Positions 1 to 8,576 of a stretch of 64,000 bases of DNA are shown here, piece after piece; position 1 is the first letter of the stretch, and every line of letters starts with the position of its first letter. The position numbers and the translations under genes were made by a program. The notes under the pieces were generated by a model. It had not been told where the DNA came from. It did not search any database and saw only the letters and a list, made by a program, of their open reading frames with translations. The DNA comes from Acidobacteriota bacterium (GTDB lineage Bacteria > Acidobacteriota > Terriglobia > Bryobacterales > Bryobacteraceae): the NCBI GenBank assembly GCA_018268715.1, contig JAFDVZ010000003.1, positions 1-64,000 on the forward strand, written 5' to 3'.

Positions 1-1413
1 CGAGAAGGGGTTCCTGCCTGACTTTATCGACTGCCTCCCTCCGCAGGATTTTCCTGTGGGTTTCAATCCCCTTCGAGAAGGGGTTCCTGCCTGACGGAGT
101 ACGTCTCCTGCTTCCCCGGTCGCGGCGACCGGTTTCAATCCCCTTCGAGAAGGGGTTCCTGCCTGACTTCCATGGAGACGGGTGTGTACCCGCTCCCTAT
201 CAGAAGGTTTCAATCCCCTTCGAGAAGGGGTTCCTGCCTGACCAGCGGTGCCCCGACGGTTTGCAAAACTGCGGCGTTTGCGTTTCAATCCCCTTCGAGA
301 AGGGGTTCCTGCCTGACTGGGAGGCGGCCCACGCCCAAGTGGCGCCGACCCGTTTCAATCCCCTTCGAGAAGGGGTTCCTGCCTGACATTTGCCATCTAG
401 GGCAAGTAACCGGAGATGACGAGTTTCAATCCCCTTCGAGAAGGGGTTCCTGCCTGACTTCTGCAGCCCGAAACCCTCGCCGTCGCCCGGCCGAGTTTCA
501 ATCCCCTTCGAGAAGGGGTTCCTGCCTGACCATTAATGTAACAGGGTTAAACGCAATAGATGATGCAGTTTCAATCCCCTTCGAGAAGGGGTTCCTGCCT
601 GACCATAGTGGGCAGCAGGTAGACATGTACGGCTGGGTCAAGGTTTCAATCCCCTTCGAGAAGGGGTTCCTGCCTGACGCTTCTTGCAGGCGTGGCTCAA
701 CGCCGCGGCTGACGGTTTCAATCCCCTTCGAGAAGGGGTTCCTGCCTGACCGGAGCGTCTTCAGGCCAGAGATGGCTCGGAAGGAATCCGTTTCAATCCC
801 CTTCGAGAAGGGGTTCCTGCCTGACTATACGCGGCAATTCCGGGTGGTGCAATATTGGCGCACGTTTCAATCCCCTTCGAGAAGGGGTTCCTGCCTGACT
901 CCCAACGCCTGCGATGTGCAGAAGCAGGCCGTAAAGTTTCAATCCCCTTCGAGAAGGGGTTCCTGCCTGACCCAAGCAGAAGAAGAGCCCAGAGGAGATG
1001 AGCGAAATAAAGTTTCAATCCCCTTCGAGAAGGGGTTCCTGCCTGACATTACCAAACTCACCCTGCGGAACACCTCATGCGGAACGTTTCAATCCCCTTC
1101 GAGAAGGGGTTCCTGCCTGACGCAGATGATGAGAGAAGCAGGCATGCAACAGATTGAGGTTTCAATCCCCTTCGAGAAGGGGTTCCTGCCTGACAGGGAG
1201 ATAAGCACGCCATAAGGCGTGCGAGGGCGGGGGAGTTTCAATCCCCTTCGAGAAGGGGTTCCTGCCTGACGCGCCAACTTAGTCAATGACCGCGGCGTGC
1301 ATATCGTTTCAATCCCCTTCGAGAAGGGGTTCCTGCCTGACACATCGCCACGCTGGAGTACTGCAAGGCGCTTGTCGGTTTCAATCCCCTTCGAGAAGGG
1401 GTTCCTGCCTGAC
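1..1413 (-). CRISPR. CRISPR array, 19 full repeats plus one partial, 19 spacers
   Basis: A 36-bp repeat recurs without visible mismatch at 60, 132, 207, 282, 352, 423, 494, 568, 643, 715, 790, 864, 936, 1012, 1086, 1159, 1235, 1306 and 1378. A truncated copy at 1-22 shows that the array continues beyond the left edge. On the + strand the repeat starts GTTTCAATCC and ends CCTGCCTGAC. Its core is a 6-bp palindromic stem (CCCCTT / AAGGGG) around a 4-nt loop. Read on the minus strand it ends ATTGAAAC, the usual 5' handle of type I and type III crRNAs, so transcription is inferred to run leftwards with the newest spacers near 1377. Spacers are 34-40 bp and all differ. No cas gene lies within the window, so the subtype cannot be fixed. 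Confidence 0.98.
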
Positions 1414-1560
1414 TGCGGCCTCTGCAAGTCCTAGCGCCAACTATACTTATACACCGAATTTCCGTAATGTCCAGATTTTCCTTCCAACCGGGCTGTCTTT
1501 GGGTGTTGAGAATTTCCCCAGCAGGCGGATAACTCGTTCGGGATCATCGGGTTACTGACC
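1414..1560 (-). promoter_or_regulatory. CRISPR leader with predicted promoter
   Basis: This non-coding stretch adjoins the last complete repeat and is richer in A+T than its surroundings. On the minus strand it carries TGGACA (1473-1468), a 16-nt spacer and TATAAG (1451-1446), each one mismatch from the sigma-70 consensus. Transcription would begin near 1439, about 25 nt before the first repeat. Position, composition and promoter all agree with the leftward direction inferred from the repeat. IHF or Cas1-Cas2 docking motifs were not identified. Confidence 0.6.
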
Positions 1561-1744
1561 ACCCGTAGTCGTGGCGAATAAACAGAGAAGATTCTCAAAC
1601 CTGTTATCCTCCTGAAAACACTCGACTTTCGCCTCGTCACGAACTGGAACTGTACGGCGGCTTACGCCCTGGTTCTCTGACTCGCTACCGGCCAACGTCG
1701 TTAACTCCCGATGCTCGATGGGATCGCGGCTTGGGGCTTGCTAG

Positions 1745-1768
1745 ACGGACGGCCCTCGGGCCGTCCGT
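1745..1768. terminator. Strong GC hairpin in the gap between CRISPR leader and first gene
   Basis: An uninterrupted 11-bp inverted repeat (ACGGACGGCCC and its complement) forms a hairpin with a very short loop. On the + strand it is followed by GTTTCGTC, a weak U tract; on the minus strand no U tract follows. It lies just past the 3' end of the leftward gene at 1801-2319 and upstream of the CRISPR leader. It may separate the two transcription units. The rest of 1560-1800 shows nothing recognisable. Confidence 0.45.
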
Positions 1769-1800
1769 GTTTCGTCAATGACAGAGGTTGACTTAGGAGG

Positions 1801-2319
1801 CTACTGGCCGGAACACTCGAATACTTTCGCGAAGGCCGTCCGGGCGCCTTTTAGTTGGAAGGTCTCCGATTGCGCGGCGCCGCCGGCTTTGTAGTTGAAG
1901 GTCACTGTGCGAGCTAACTCGAATTCGCCGGCGTGGCTCGGCTCGTTGGCCGGGTCAACGAAAATCAGCCATCCAGCGCCGCCGTCCTCGGATACGTTCG
2001 AACGCTTCACCGCAGTGCGCGTGAACTTGGCCTGCTTGTTGTTGTCAAACCAGTAGGTCACCGGAGTCTTCGGCGCCGCCGTCGCCGTCGCGGCACCCAT
2101 GAACCCAAACGAGAATGAGTCCGCGCCGGAGTAGATGCGCAGGGCGCGGTCGCCGTCAAAACCGACGGACGCGACACAATACTTGGGGAATCGCTTCACT
2201 TGCCAGCCCCCAATGTTGGCGAATACCTTGCCGCGCGCCGGCGCTTGCGCCTCAAGCCCGACCGGTAGAAGGAGCAACGCTCCGAAAACGGGAATCGAGA
2301 TCTTCTTCAACAACCGCAT
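1801..2319 (-). CDS. Secreted protein of unknown function
   Basis: The 172-residue product begins with two lysines and a hydrophobic stretch ending LLLLPVGLEAQA, a good Sec signal peptide cleaved near residue 25. The mature part has few cysteines (CVASVGF near residue 48 and FECSGQ at the C-terminus), which could form one disulphide in the periplasm. It contains several aromatic/charged beta-strand-like segments. No family was recognised; a remote resemblance to the small secreted IalB-type fold was considered but not supported. It stands alone, with a GC hairpin about 35 bp past its stop codon. Confidence 0.6.
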   Translation of the reverse strand: MRLLKKISIPVFGALLLLPVGLEAQAPARGKVFANIGGWQVKRFPKYCVASVGFDGDRALRIYSGADSFSFGFMGAATATAAPKTPVTYWFDNNKQAKFTRTAVKRSNVSEDGGAGWLIFVDPANEPSHAGEFELARTVTFNYKAGGAAQSETFQLKGARTAFAKVFECSGQ

Positions 2320-2371
2320 TCTGTGTTCTGTGTTTCCTCTCAGGCTGCCGCGCCCGTTGGCCGGGCACGGG

Positions 2372-2875
2372 TCAATGGTCCCAGGGTAGCAGCAGGAGGG
2401 CGGACCCTAATCGGGATAAGGTCATTAAACTGATAGGGATAGGGCCCATTTTGCGCCGAATCGGCGACTGGTTGTGCGGCGCTTGCAACGAGGCCCCGAC
2501 CGTGGAGCCGCCGATGCCCAGCACCTGCGCGATCTCGCGATGGCGGAGCCCTTCGGCGCGCAGGTGGAGGCACTGCCGTTGCCGCGGGGAGTGCCCCTGC
2601 ACCGCTCCACGCATGCGCCGGCGACGCTCCTGGTCGAGGACTTCCCTGTCCGGGGCTCGGAGCGTGGTCCGGCAGCGCCTGGCGCATGGTATCGGCGACG
2701 GTTCGAAGCGACGCCCGCGCCGCCGCGCGTACAAACGCATGAACGTCTCCTGGCACAGTTCCCGCGCCTCGTCGGGAGGGATGTCGAGCAGCAGCAGATA
2801 GCGAAAGACTCTCTCGCGCATGTCTTCGTACAATCCCGCAACGTAGTCTTCGAGCGTCTTTGAACGCTGTTCCAT
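2372..2875 (-). pseudogene. Degenerate ECF-type RNA polymerase sigma factor
   Basis: The 167-residue frame starts like an ECF sigma factor: residues 15-50 (LYEDMRERVFRYLLLL through ELCQETFMRLYAR) match region 2.1-2.2. Residues around 82-125 (RQRQCLHLRAEGLRHREIAQ, VLGIGGSTVG) match the region 4.2 helix-turn-helix. The stretch between them is short and rich in Arg/Pro, without the promoter-melting and -10-recognition sequence expected of regions 2.3-2.4. The C-terminus continues into PIPISLMTLSRL, unlike a sigma factor tail. The most likely explanation is an internal deletion plus frame disturbance, so it is probably non-functional. A GAGG site sits just before the ATG at 2875. Assembly error is an alternative. 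Confidence 0.5.
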
Positions 2876-3059
2876 TCCTCAAGCTCCCGGCCGCCATCGC
2901 CGCCGGATTCCGATCGCATATTGATACTGACAGACTGTTCAATTCCAGGGACGGGGCGGCGAGGCGTTTAACGACGCGTCCACCGAATTAAAGCGTCACG
3001 CGATTCGGCCCGCCGCGCCCGCGTTACCATGGGCTATTCGAACGACCCGGTGGACGCCG

Positions 3060-3799
3060 TTGGAGATGACTCGCCTCCCATTCCTACTTTTCGCGCTGGC
3101 CGCCGTCGTGGCCGCGGGCGACGCTCCCAAGCCGATTTTCGACGGACGGCTGACGCTCGCTCCGGGCAAGCTGTCGGCGGCCGAGCAGAGGCTGTTCCAC
3201 CAGGCCGTGGCGCCGGCGGCCCGCAAGGCGTGGCGAGAGCGCGAGCGCGATACGCTGTGCGAGCCGGATTCCCACCCGCCGCCATCGACATCGCCGCCGG
3301 CGCGTTCACGCGGGCCGGCGCGACGCAGAAGGCGATCCTCTACCGATACTGCGCCATCGGCCACAACCTGCTGCTCGACGGCGTCGCCGTAATCGAAGGC
3401 GATCGCGTGGCCGCGCACATCCTGTTTGAAGGCGGCGAGAACACGGCCATCGGAGCGCTGGCCGACCTCAACGGCAACGGGGTATCCGAGATCCTCATCG
3501 CGGCCGGCGCCACCAACCAGGGCGTCACATCGGCGTGGATGTCGATCGTCGAGCTCGCGCCCGGCGGCCATGTGACGAAGTTCGGCCAAACGGCCACGCT
3601 GTCGGACGACTGCGGCGCGAAGGAGACCGGCTGCGTGGCGACGGCCTGGCGCATCTGGGCGAAGGCGGGCGCCCGGCCGGCGTTCTTCAAAGACGCCTTC
3701 GTCACTCCGGGCGCCGGAGCGAGGGCCTGGCGGAAGACGGGCGCGCTGTCGCCTATCCAACTCGTTGAGGATGCGGTGGAGTATGAGGCGCTCCCGTAG
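3060..3799 (+). pseudogene. Secreted protein gene broken by one frameshift
   Basis: Two overlapping frames together make one sensible protein. The first (TTG 3060 or ATG 3066) encodes a signal peptide (LPFLLFALAAVVAAGDA) and about 70 residues ending near RERERDTLCEPD. The rest, from about FPPAAIDIAAGAFTR to the stop at 3799, lies in another frame and continues smoothly with ADLNGNGVSEILIAAG, a motif like the calcium-binding loops of FG-GAP/integrin-type propellers. The switch falls near 3270, consistent with a one-base indel. The stop overlaps the start of the RCC1 gene, so the pair was probably translationally coupled. Function is unknown; sequencing error is possible. Confidence 0.55.
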
Positions 3800-5333
3800 C
3801 GCAAAGTGGCGCCCGGTGCTGCTGGCCCTGGCCGCGGCGGCGGCGGCCGGACAACCGCGCGTGGCGGTGGGCTACGGTCACGGCGTGCTGCTGAAGCCGG
3901 GCGGAACCGTGTGGACCTGGGGCGCCAACTCCGGCGGCGCGCTGGGGCGGGAGGACGACGAGCAGTGGGGCCCGGCGCAGGTTCCCGGCCTCACCGGATT
4001 CCGCGACGTCGCCGCGGCCGATTCCGCCAGTTATGCGGTGAACACGGACGGAGCGGTGTGGGCGTGGGGATCGAACGAGAACGGCGAGTTGGGCACCGGG
4101 TCCAAGGAGGGCTCGCCGAAGCCGGTCCGCATCGCCGGACTGCCGCGCATTGTCGCGATCGCGGCGGCGAGGCGGCACGCGATGGCGCTCGACGCGGCGG
4201 GCGGCGTGTGGTGGTGGGGCCGCATGAACGACTTCGGCGAGTCGCGGACGCCGAAGCCGGTGGAGGGCCTGGCGGGCGTCACCGCGATCGCCACCAGCGA
4301 CGAACACCTGGCCGCCGTCGACTCGAACGGCGACGTTTGGGTGTGGGGCGACCACGGCGCAGGCGAGTTGGGCTCGAACAACTACAACCATACGGGCGTT
4401 GCCCGCAAGCTGCCCGGCATGACCGGCATGGTGGCCGTGGGCGCGGCGCATGAGGCGACGGCGGGCGTCCGCAAGGATGGCGCGGTGTGGACGATCGGCG
4501 GCGGCGCGGCGGGACAGTTGGGCAATGGCGCGACTCCCAACACCATGGTGAAGCCCGTGGCGGTGACCGGGCTTACGGGGGTGACGGCGGTGGCCGGCGG
4601 CGATGCGCACTTCGTGGCGCTGAAGGGCGACGGCACGGTGTGGAGCTGGGGGTACAACCACTTCCGGCAGCTCGGCAACGCGCGGGTGAAGGAGGAGGAG
4701 GTCCCCAGGGCGGTGCGCAGCGGAACGCTGGCAGGCGTGGCGGCGGTGGCGGCGGCAGGGGGACAGTCCGTGGCCGCGACGGCGCCGGGCGTGGTGTGGG
4801 CGTGGGGCTACAACGCGGCGGGCGCGTTGGGGGCGGATCCCGAAATCATGGACCAGGCCGATACGCCGATGCGGCCGGGCCAGGAGGTTCCGGAAAAGTG
4901 CCTGTCGCCGCTGTTCGCCTGCCTGACGGACACCGGCAAGGTGATCACCGTGTGCGGCGCGCAGGGCGACGACGCCGACGTGTGGAGCGGGATCCATTAC
5001 CGCTTCGGTCCCGAAAAAGGACCGCCCGATTTCATGTATCCGGCGGATCCCGGAAGCGCTCCGCCCGCGCTGTACTTCTGGAGCCAGGCGTTGAAGAAGG
5101 AACGCCGGATGACCGTGCGGTTCGCCAACGGCGCCTACACCTACCGCGTGTATTACGGGGAAGAATCGGGCGGAGGCGTGCGGGTGGAGGACGCCCACGG
5201 CAAGACGCTGTACGACATCCCGTGCAGCGAGCGGCCGCAGGTGTTCTGGGAATACCTGGAGATGAACCTGCCGTGCGATCCGAACAATCCGGGCGGCGCG
5301 GCGGCGTGCGCGGCGAAGAAGAAGAGGCGCTGA
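3783..5333 (+). CDS. Secreted RCC1-repeat beta-propeller protein
   Basis: The 516-residue product has a signal peptide (LLALAAAAAAGQ) followed by about seven RCC1 repeats, each with the signature V.W.WG.N..G.LG (for example TVWTWGANSGGALG and AVWAWGSNENGELG). RCC1 repeats fold into a seven-bladed propeller; in bacteria such secreted versions are of unknown role, usually protein-binding. After roughly residue 365 a separate C-terminal domain of about 150 residues contains six cysteines and ends in a run of lysine and arginine. ATG 3783 was chosen because GGTGGAG lies directly upstream; ATG 3771 and TTG 3765 are in frame. The start overlaps the 3' end of the broken upstream gene. Confidence 0.85.
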   Translation: MRRSRSAKWRPVLLALAAAAAAGQPRVAVGYGHGVLLKPGGTVWTWGANSGGALGREDDEQWGPAQVPGLTGFRDVAAADSASYAVNTDGAVWAWGSNENGELGTGSKEGSPKPVRIAGLPRIVAIAAARRHAMALDAAGGVWWWGRMNDFGESRTPKPVEGLAGVTAIATSDEHLAAVDSNGDVWVWGDHGAGELGSNNYNHTGVARKLPGMTGMVAVGAAHEATAGVRKDGAVWTIGGGAAGQLGNGATPNTMVKPVAVTGLTGVTAVAGGDAHFVALKGDGTVWSWGYNHFRQLGNARVKEEEVPRAVRSGTLAGVAAVAAAGGQSVAATAPGVVWAWGYNAAGALGADPEIMDQADTPMRPGQEVPEKCLSPLFACLTDTGKVITVCGAQGDDADVWSGIHYRFGPEKGPPDFMYPADPGSAPPALYFWSQALKKERRMTVRFANGAYTYRVYYGEESGGGVRVEDAHGKTLYDIPCSERPQVFWEYLEMNLPCDPNNPGGAAACAAKKKRR

Positions 5334-5335
5334 GC

Positions 5336-6097
5336 CTACGGCGCGGGAAGGCGGAACGTGAAGGCGACGGGGGCCTTGGCGCCGGCCTTCACCTCCACTT
5401 CCTGGCTCGCCTCGCCGAGGGTTTCGTGCCACGCCGCCACCGTGTAGCGGCCGGGAGGAAGCGGATCGAACGTGAAGGCGCCGTCGTCGCCGGTCACCGC
5501 GAAGTAGGGATGCTGCAAAACGCCGATGTAGGTGCGCATCCAGTTATGGATGTTGCACTTCACCGGGATCATCACTTCCGGATAGCCGAAGCGGCGCAGC
5601 AGGTCGGGCGAGCCGGGCGGCTGCTGCTGGTTCCAGTCGCGATTGTTGCGCGGCATGGGGTGGATGTTGTGCGACACCGGATCGCTGTTCTTCACCTCCA
5701 GCGTCTGGCCGGCGCGCAGGGCGACGACGCGCGGCGCGAACTGGCAGCCTTGCTGGTCGATGACCACGGCGGTGGCCGGCGGTTCGAAGGTCTTGCCCTC
5801 CAGGCCCGACTTCACGTAGACGAAGACGTTGGCCAAGCCGCCCGCTTTGCCGGTCTTCACCAGTTCCTCATAGACGGGCGTCTTGTGGAGCGTCTGGCAG
5901 TCCTGTTCGGCGTCCATGGAGATGCGCCTGGCCGCGGGACGCTTGCCTGCGAAGCGGATGGAACCGGAGATGGCGCCGGCGGAGGATGGATCGACGTGGA
6001 AGTAGACGGGCGCGGCCTTGGCGGGCGCCGGCTTCGACGAAGTCCCGCCGCAGGCGGCGAGCGCTAGCAACAACACGAACAGGGCGAAATGTTTCAT
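5336..6097 (-). CDS. Cupredoxin-like lipoprotein with carboxypeptidase-regulatory-like fold
   Basis: The 253-residue product has a lipobox (LLLALAAC, acylated Cys about residue 16), so it is anchored to a membrane facing the periplasm. The middle holds candidate type-1 copper ligands: a histidine pair in DPVSHNIH and, further on, KCNIHNWM, giving Cys, His and Met. The C-terminal 70 residues (GAFTFDPLPPGRYTVAAWHE) match a transthyretin-like carboxypeptidase regulatory domain. It is the last gene of a five-gene leftward operon and overlaps the peroxidase gene by an ATGA junction. A periplasmic electron carrier for that peroxidase is the natural inference; copper binding is not shown. Confidence 0.75.
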   Translation of the reverse strand: MKHFALFVLLLALAACGGTSSKPAPAKAAPVYFHVDPSSAGAISGSIRFAGKRPAARRISMDAEQDCQTLHKTPVYEELVKTGKAGGLANVFVYVKSGLEGKTFEPPATAVVIDQQGCQFAPRVVALRAGQTLEVKNSDPVSHNIHPMPRNNRDWNQQQPPGSPDLLRRFGYPEVMIPVKCNIHNWMRTYIGVLQHPYFAVTGDDGAFTFDPLPPGRYTVAAWHETLGEASQEVEVKAGAKAPVAFTFRLPAP

Positions 6098-7113
6098 TGT
6101 TTCGACTCCCCGGTCAATGATTTGAGAAACGCCACCAGGTCGGCGCGCTGGGCGCCGGTCAGGAACGTGAGCGGCTTCAGCAGGGGGTCGCGGTGCGGAT
6201 TGGCGTTGCCACCGCCGACGTAGAAGTCCACCACTTCCTTGAGCGATTTCAGGCTGCCGTCGTGCATGTAGGGCGCGGTGAGCGCGATGTTGCGCAGGCT
6301 GGGCGTGCGGAACGCGCCCTGGTCGGCGTCGCGGCGGGTGATGGCGTAGCGGCCGGGGTCGGCGATTTCGCCTTCGGCGTTCATGCCCGCTCCCAGGTTG
6401 TGGAACAGGCCGTCGGTAAACAGGGCGGACCTGGCGCCGATCAGGTGGCAGGCGGCGCAGTTGGCCTCGCCCCGGAACAATTTCAGCCCCCTTTGTGCGG
6501 ACGGGCCGAGCGCGGCCGCGTCGCCGCCGTAGAAGAAGCGGTCGAAGGGGGAGTTGGCGCTCAGCAGCGTGCGCTCATAATCGGCAAGCGCCCGGGTGAT
6601 GCGTTCGAGCGACACGGGAGAGCCGCCATCCGGCGCGGGGCCAAAGGCGGCGGCGAACAGCGGGGCGAGGTCGCCGCAACAACGCTCGACGCCGGCCGGC
6701 GTGTGGGCCATCTCGACGGGGTTCATCATGGGGCCGGACGCCTGCTCTTCGAGCGTCGCGGCGCGGCCGTCCCAGAACTGGAGGCGATTGTAGGCGGCGT
6801 TGGCGACCGGCGGCGCGTTGCGGACGCCGGCATTCCCTCCGACGCCCAGCGAGAAGCGGCGGGGATCGGCGAAAGCGGTTTTGGGATTGTGACAACTGGC
6901 GCAGGAGACGGAGGCGTCCAGCGACAGGCGCGGGTCAAAGAACAGCTGGCGGCCCAGCGCGACGGTTTCGGCGGTGACGGCGGCGGGCAGCAGCGGCAGG
7001 CCCAGGGGCGCGGCGACGCCGATGGGTTTGCCGATGGGCTTCGACGAGAGGACCGGGCGCGGATGGGAACAGGCCGCCAGCAGAATCAGCGCGGCAACGC
7101 CAGCACGCCCCAC
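6094..7113 (-). CDS. Di-haem cytochrome c peroxidase, MauG/CcpA family, lipoprotein
   Basis: Two CxxCH haem-binding motifs (VSCASCHNPKTAF and ANCAACHLIG) about 160 residues apart, plus RNAPPVANAAYN, FWDGRAATLEEQ and FRTPSLRNIALTAPYMHDGS, define the bacterial di-haem peroxidase/MauG family. Such enzymes reduce peroxide with electrons from small c-type or blue-copper proteins, or oxidise protein side chains. GTG 7113 was chosen as start: GGAG lies about 8 nt upstream and a lipoprotein signal (AALILLAAC) follows at once. This gives 339 residues. The start overlaps the end of the YVTN gene by 28 bp and the stop overlaps the cupredoxin start. The longer in-frame extension upstream is overlap with the neighbouring gene. 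Confidence 0.88.
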   Translation of the reverse strand: MGRAGVAALILLAACSHPRPVLSSKPIGKPIGVAAPLGLPLLPAAVTAETVALGRQLFFDPRLSLDASVSCASCHNPKTAFADPRRFSLGVGGNAGVRNAPPVANAAYNRLQFWDGRAATLEEQASGPMMNPVEMAHTPAGVERCCGDLAPLFAAAFGPAPDGGSPVSLERITRALADYERTLLSANSPFDRFFYGGDAAALGPSAQRGLKLFRGEANCAACHLIGARSALFTDGLFHNLGAGMNAEGEIADPGRYAITRRDADQGAFRTPSLRNIALTAPYMHDGSLKSLKEVVDFYVGGGNANPHRDPLLKPLTFLTGAQRADLVAFLKSLTGESKQ

Positions 7114-8099
7114 GGTTTGTCTCCAGCCTTCACCTTGCGCACCACCGCGTTGGTGGCGGCGTCGATCACCGATACGTCGTTCGAGGTTCCATTGGCGGTG
7201 AACACCATCTTCTCGTCGGGCGACAGCGCCACGCCCCACGGACGTTCGCCGGCGTCGATGGAGGCGACGATCTTTTCCGACGCCGTGTCGATCGCCAGCA
7301 GTTTGTGGCCGCGTCCGGTGGTGACGTAAAGGCGGGAGCCGTCCCGGGTCAGGACCTGCCCCATCGGCTTCAGGCCGGCGCCCACCGGCAGGTCGCGCAA
7401 TGCTTCGAGCTTCACCGCGTCGACCACGGTCAGCTTGGCGTCATTCTCGTTGGTGACGAAGGCGCGCGAACCGTCGGGCAGGATCGCGACCGAACGCGGA
7501 CGGCGGCCCACCTTGATGGTCTTCACCACCTGGTTGGAGGCCGTGTCGATCACCGCCACCGAGCCCTGATCCTCCGACGTCACCCACACCTGCTTGCCGT
7601 CGGGGGAAAGCGTCACGCCTTCGGGCTCCTCGCCGGTCTTGATGTTGGCGCGCACCTTGCCGCTGGCGATTTCGACGACGCTCACACCGGCGGCGTCCTC
7701 ATTGGCGACGTAGATCAGGGAGCCGTCCTGGCTGAAGGCGAACTGTTCGGGGTCGGAGCCTCCGAACAATTTGCGGGACACTTGTTTCGCGGCCAGGTCC
7801 ACCACGCCGACGCCGTCGGCGCTGCGGTCGGGCGGAGGCAGCGTGCTCTCGTCGACGCCGGGAGGCGCGGCGGGCGAACCGCTGAGGGCGACATAGATGA
7901 AGCCGCGATTGGCGTGGATGCCGCGGGGGCGCTTGCCGAGTTGGATGACGCCCACCGGTTCGGGCTCGGCGGGATCGATGACGGTCATGTCGCCGGAGCC
8001 TTCGTTGGAAACATAAACCAGATACGGCGACTTCTGTTTGCGCGCGCAGCCGGGAACGATCAACGCGGCGGCGCAGAGGACAAGGGCCAGGGCACGCAT
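7086..8099 (-). CDS. YVTN-family beta-propeller lipoprotein
   Basis: The 337-residue product has a lipobox (LIVPGC, Cys18) and then about seven repeats of the type YVSNEGSGDMTVID, IYVANEDAAGVSVVEI, VWVTSEDQGSVAVIDTA and VFTANGTSNDVSVIDAA. These are YVTN (SMP-30/NHL-like) propeller blades. The family is exported and often sits beside MauG or cytochrome genes; it is thought to act as a scaffold or binding protein and has no catalytic motif. It is the third gene of the operon, 4 nt after the cytochrome gene and overlapping the peroxidase gene, which suggests joint assembly in the periplasm. Confidence 0.88.
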   Translation of the reverse strand: MRALALVLCAAALIVPGCARKQKSPYLVYVSNEGSGDMTVIDPAEPEPVGVIQLGKRPRGIHANRGFIYVALSGSPAAPPGVDESTLPPPDRSADGVGVVDLAAKQVSRKLFGGSDPEQFAFSQDGSLIYVANEDAAGVSVVEIASGKVRANIKTGEEPEGVTLSPDGKQVWVTSEDQGSVAVIDTASNQVVKTIKVGRRPRSVAILPDGSRAFVTNENDAKLTVVDAVKLEALRDLPVGAGLKPMGQVLTRDGSRLYVTTGRGHKLLAIDTASEKIVASIDAGERPWGVALSPDEKMVFTANGTSNDVSVIDAATNAVVRKVKAGDKPWGVLALPR

Positions 8100-8103
8100 G
8101 GGG

Positions 8104-8571
8104 CTACTCGAATTGAATCCTGTCCTTCTTGGCGTCGAGCTTGGCCGGGTCCATGCCCGGGGCCTTCTTCAACTCGTCGAGCGACTTGAGGGGCCCGTTC
8201 TTTTCGCGCCATTCGACGAAGGCGCGGGCCTGGGAGCGGCGCATCGACAGGACGCTTTCAAGGTCGATGGCGCGGGCGGTGTTGACGTTGACGCGCAGCA
8301 GGTCGCCGGCCGGGTAGTTCTTCGAGAGGTACTCGAGCACGGCGGCGAATTCGGCGGGCGTGCTCTTCATGCCGAAGGCCGCCATCTTGGACATGGTGTT
8401 GTACCAGCCGCCGCGGTCCTGGCGCGGGGCGACGGAGCGCGAGATCTCGTGGCAGCCTTTGCACAGCTTCTCGGCCTCGGCCTTGCCGCGGCCTTCCGGA
8501 AGTTGCGGCTGAGCCGCGATCGTCAGCGCGCAGAACAAAGCGCAGCCGAGGAGTTTCATGATCTTCTTCAT
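8104..8571 (-). CDS. Secreted cytochrome c fused to a helix-hairpin-helix domain
   Basis: The 155-residue product has a signal peptide (LLGCALFCALTIAAQ) and one haem-c site, KLCKGCHE, near residue 37, followed by a short cytochrome-like helical part (TMSKMAAFGMKSTPAEF). The C-terminal 65 residues (VNVNTARAIDLESVLSMRRS and following) look like a ComEA-type helix-hairpin-helix unit, here presumably a protein-binding module since the protein is exported. ATG 8571 starts 5 nt after the stop of the PQQ-propeller gene, so the two are probably coupled. The rightward extension of this frame is antiparallel shadow inside the neighbour. Likely electron shuttle for the operon. Confidence 0.8.
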   Translation of the reverse strand: MKKIMKLLGCALFCALTIAAQPQLPEGRGKAEAEKLCKGCHEISRSVAPRQDRGGWYNTMSKMAAFGMKSTPAEFAAVLEYLSKNYPAGDLLRVNVNTARAIDLESVLSMRRSQARAFVEWREKNGPLKSLDELKKAPGMDPAKLDAKKDRIQFE

Positions 8572-8576
8572 TATCG

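Noticed and set aside
172..1558. Several long open frames on both strands across the CRISPR array
   Set aside because: They read through the 36-bp repeat, whose length is a multiple of three, giving repeated peptide blocks. They have no start signals and are not genes.
3753..5432. 559-codon leftward frame opposite the RCC1 gene
   Set aside because: Arg/His/Pro-rich antisense shadow, common in high-GC DNA; the + strand has clear RCC1 repeats.
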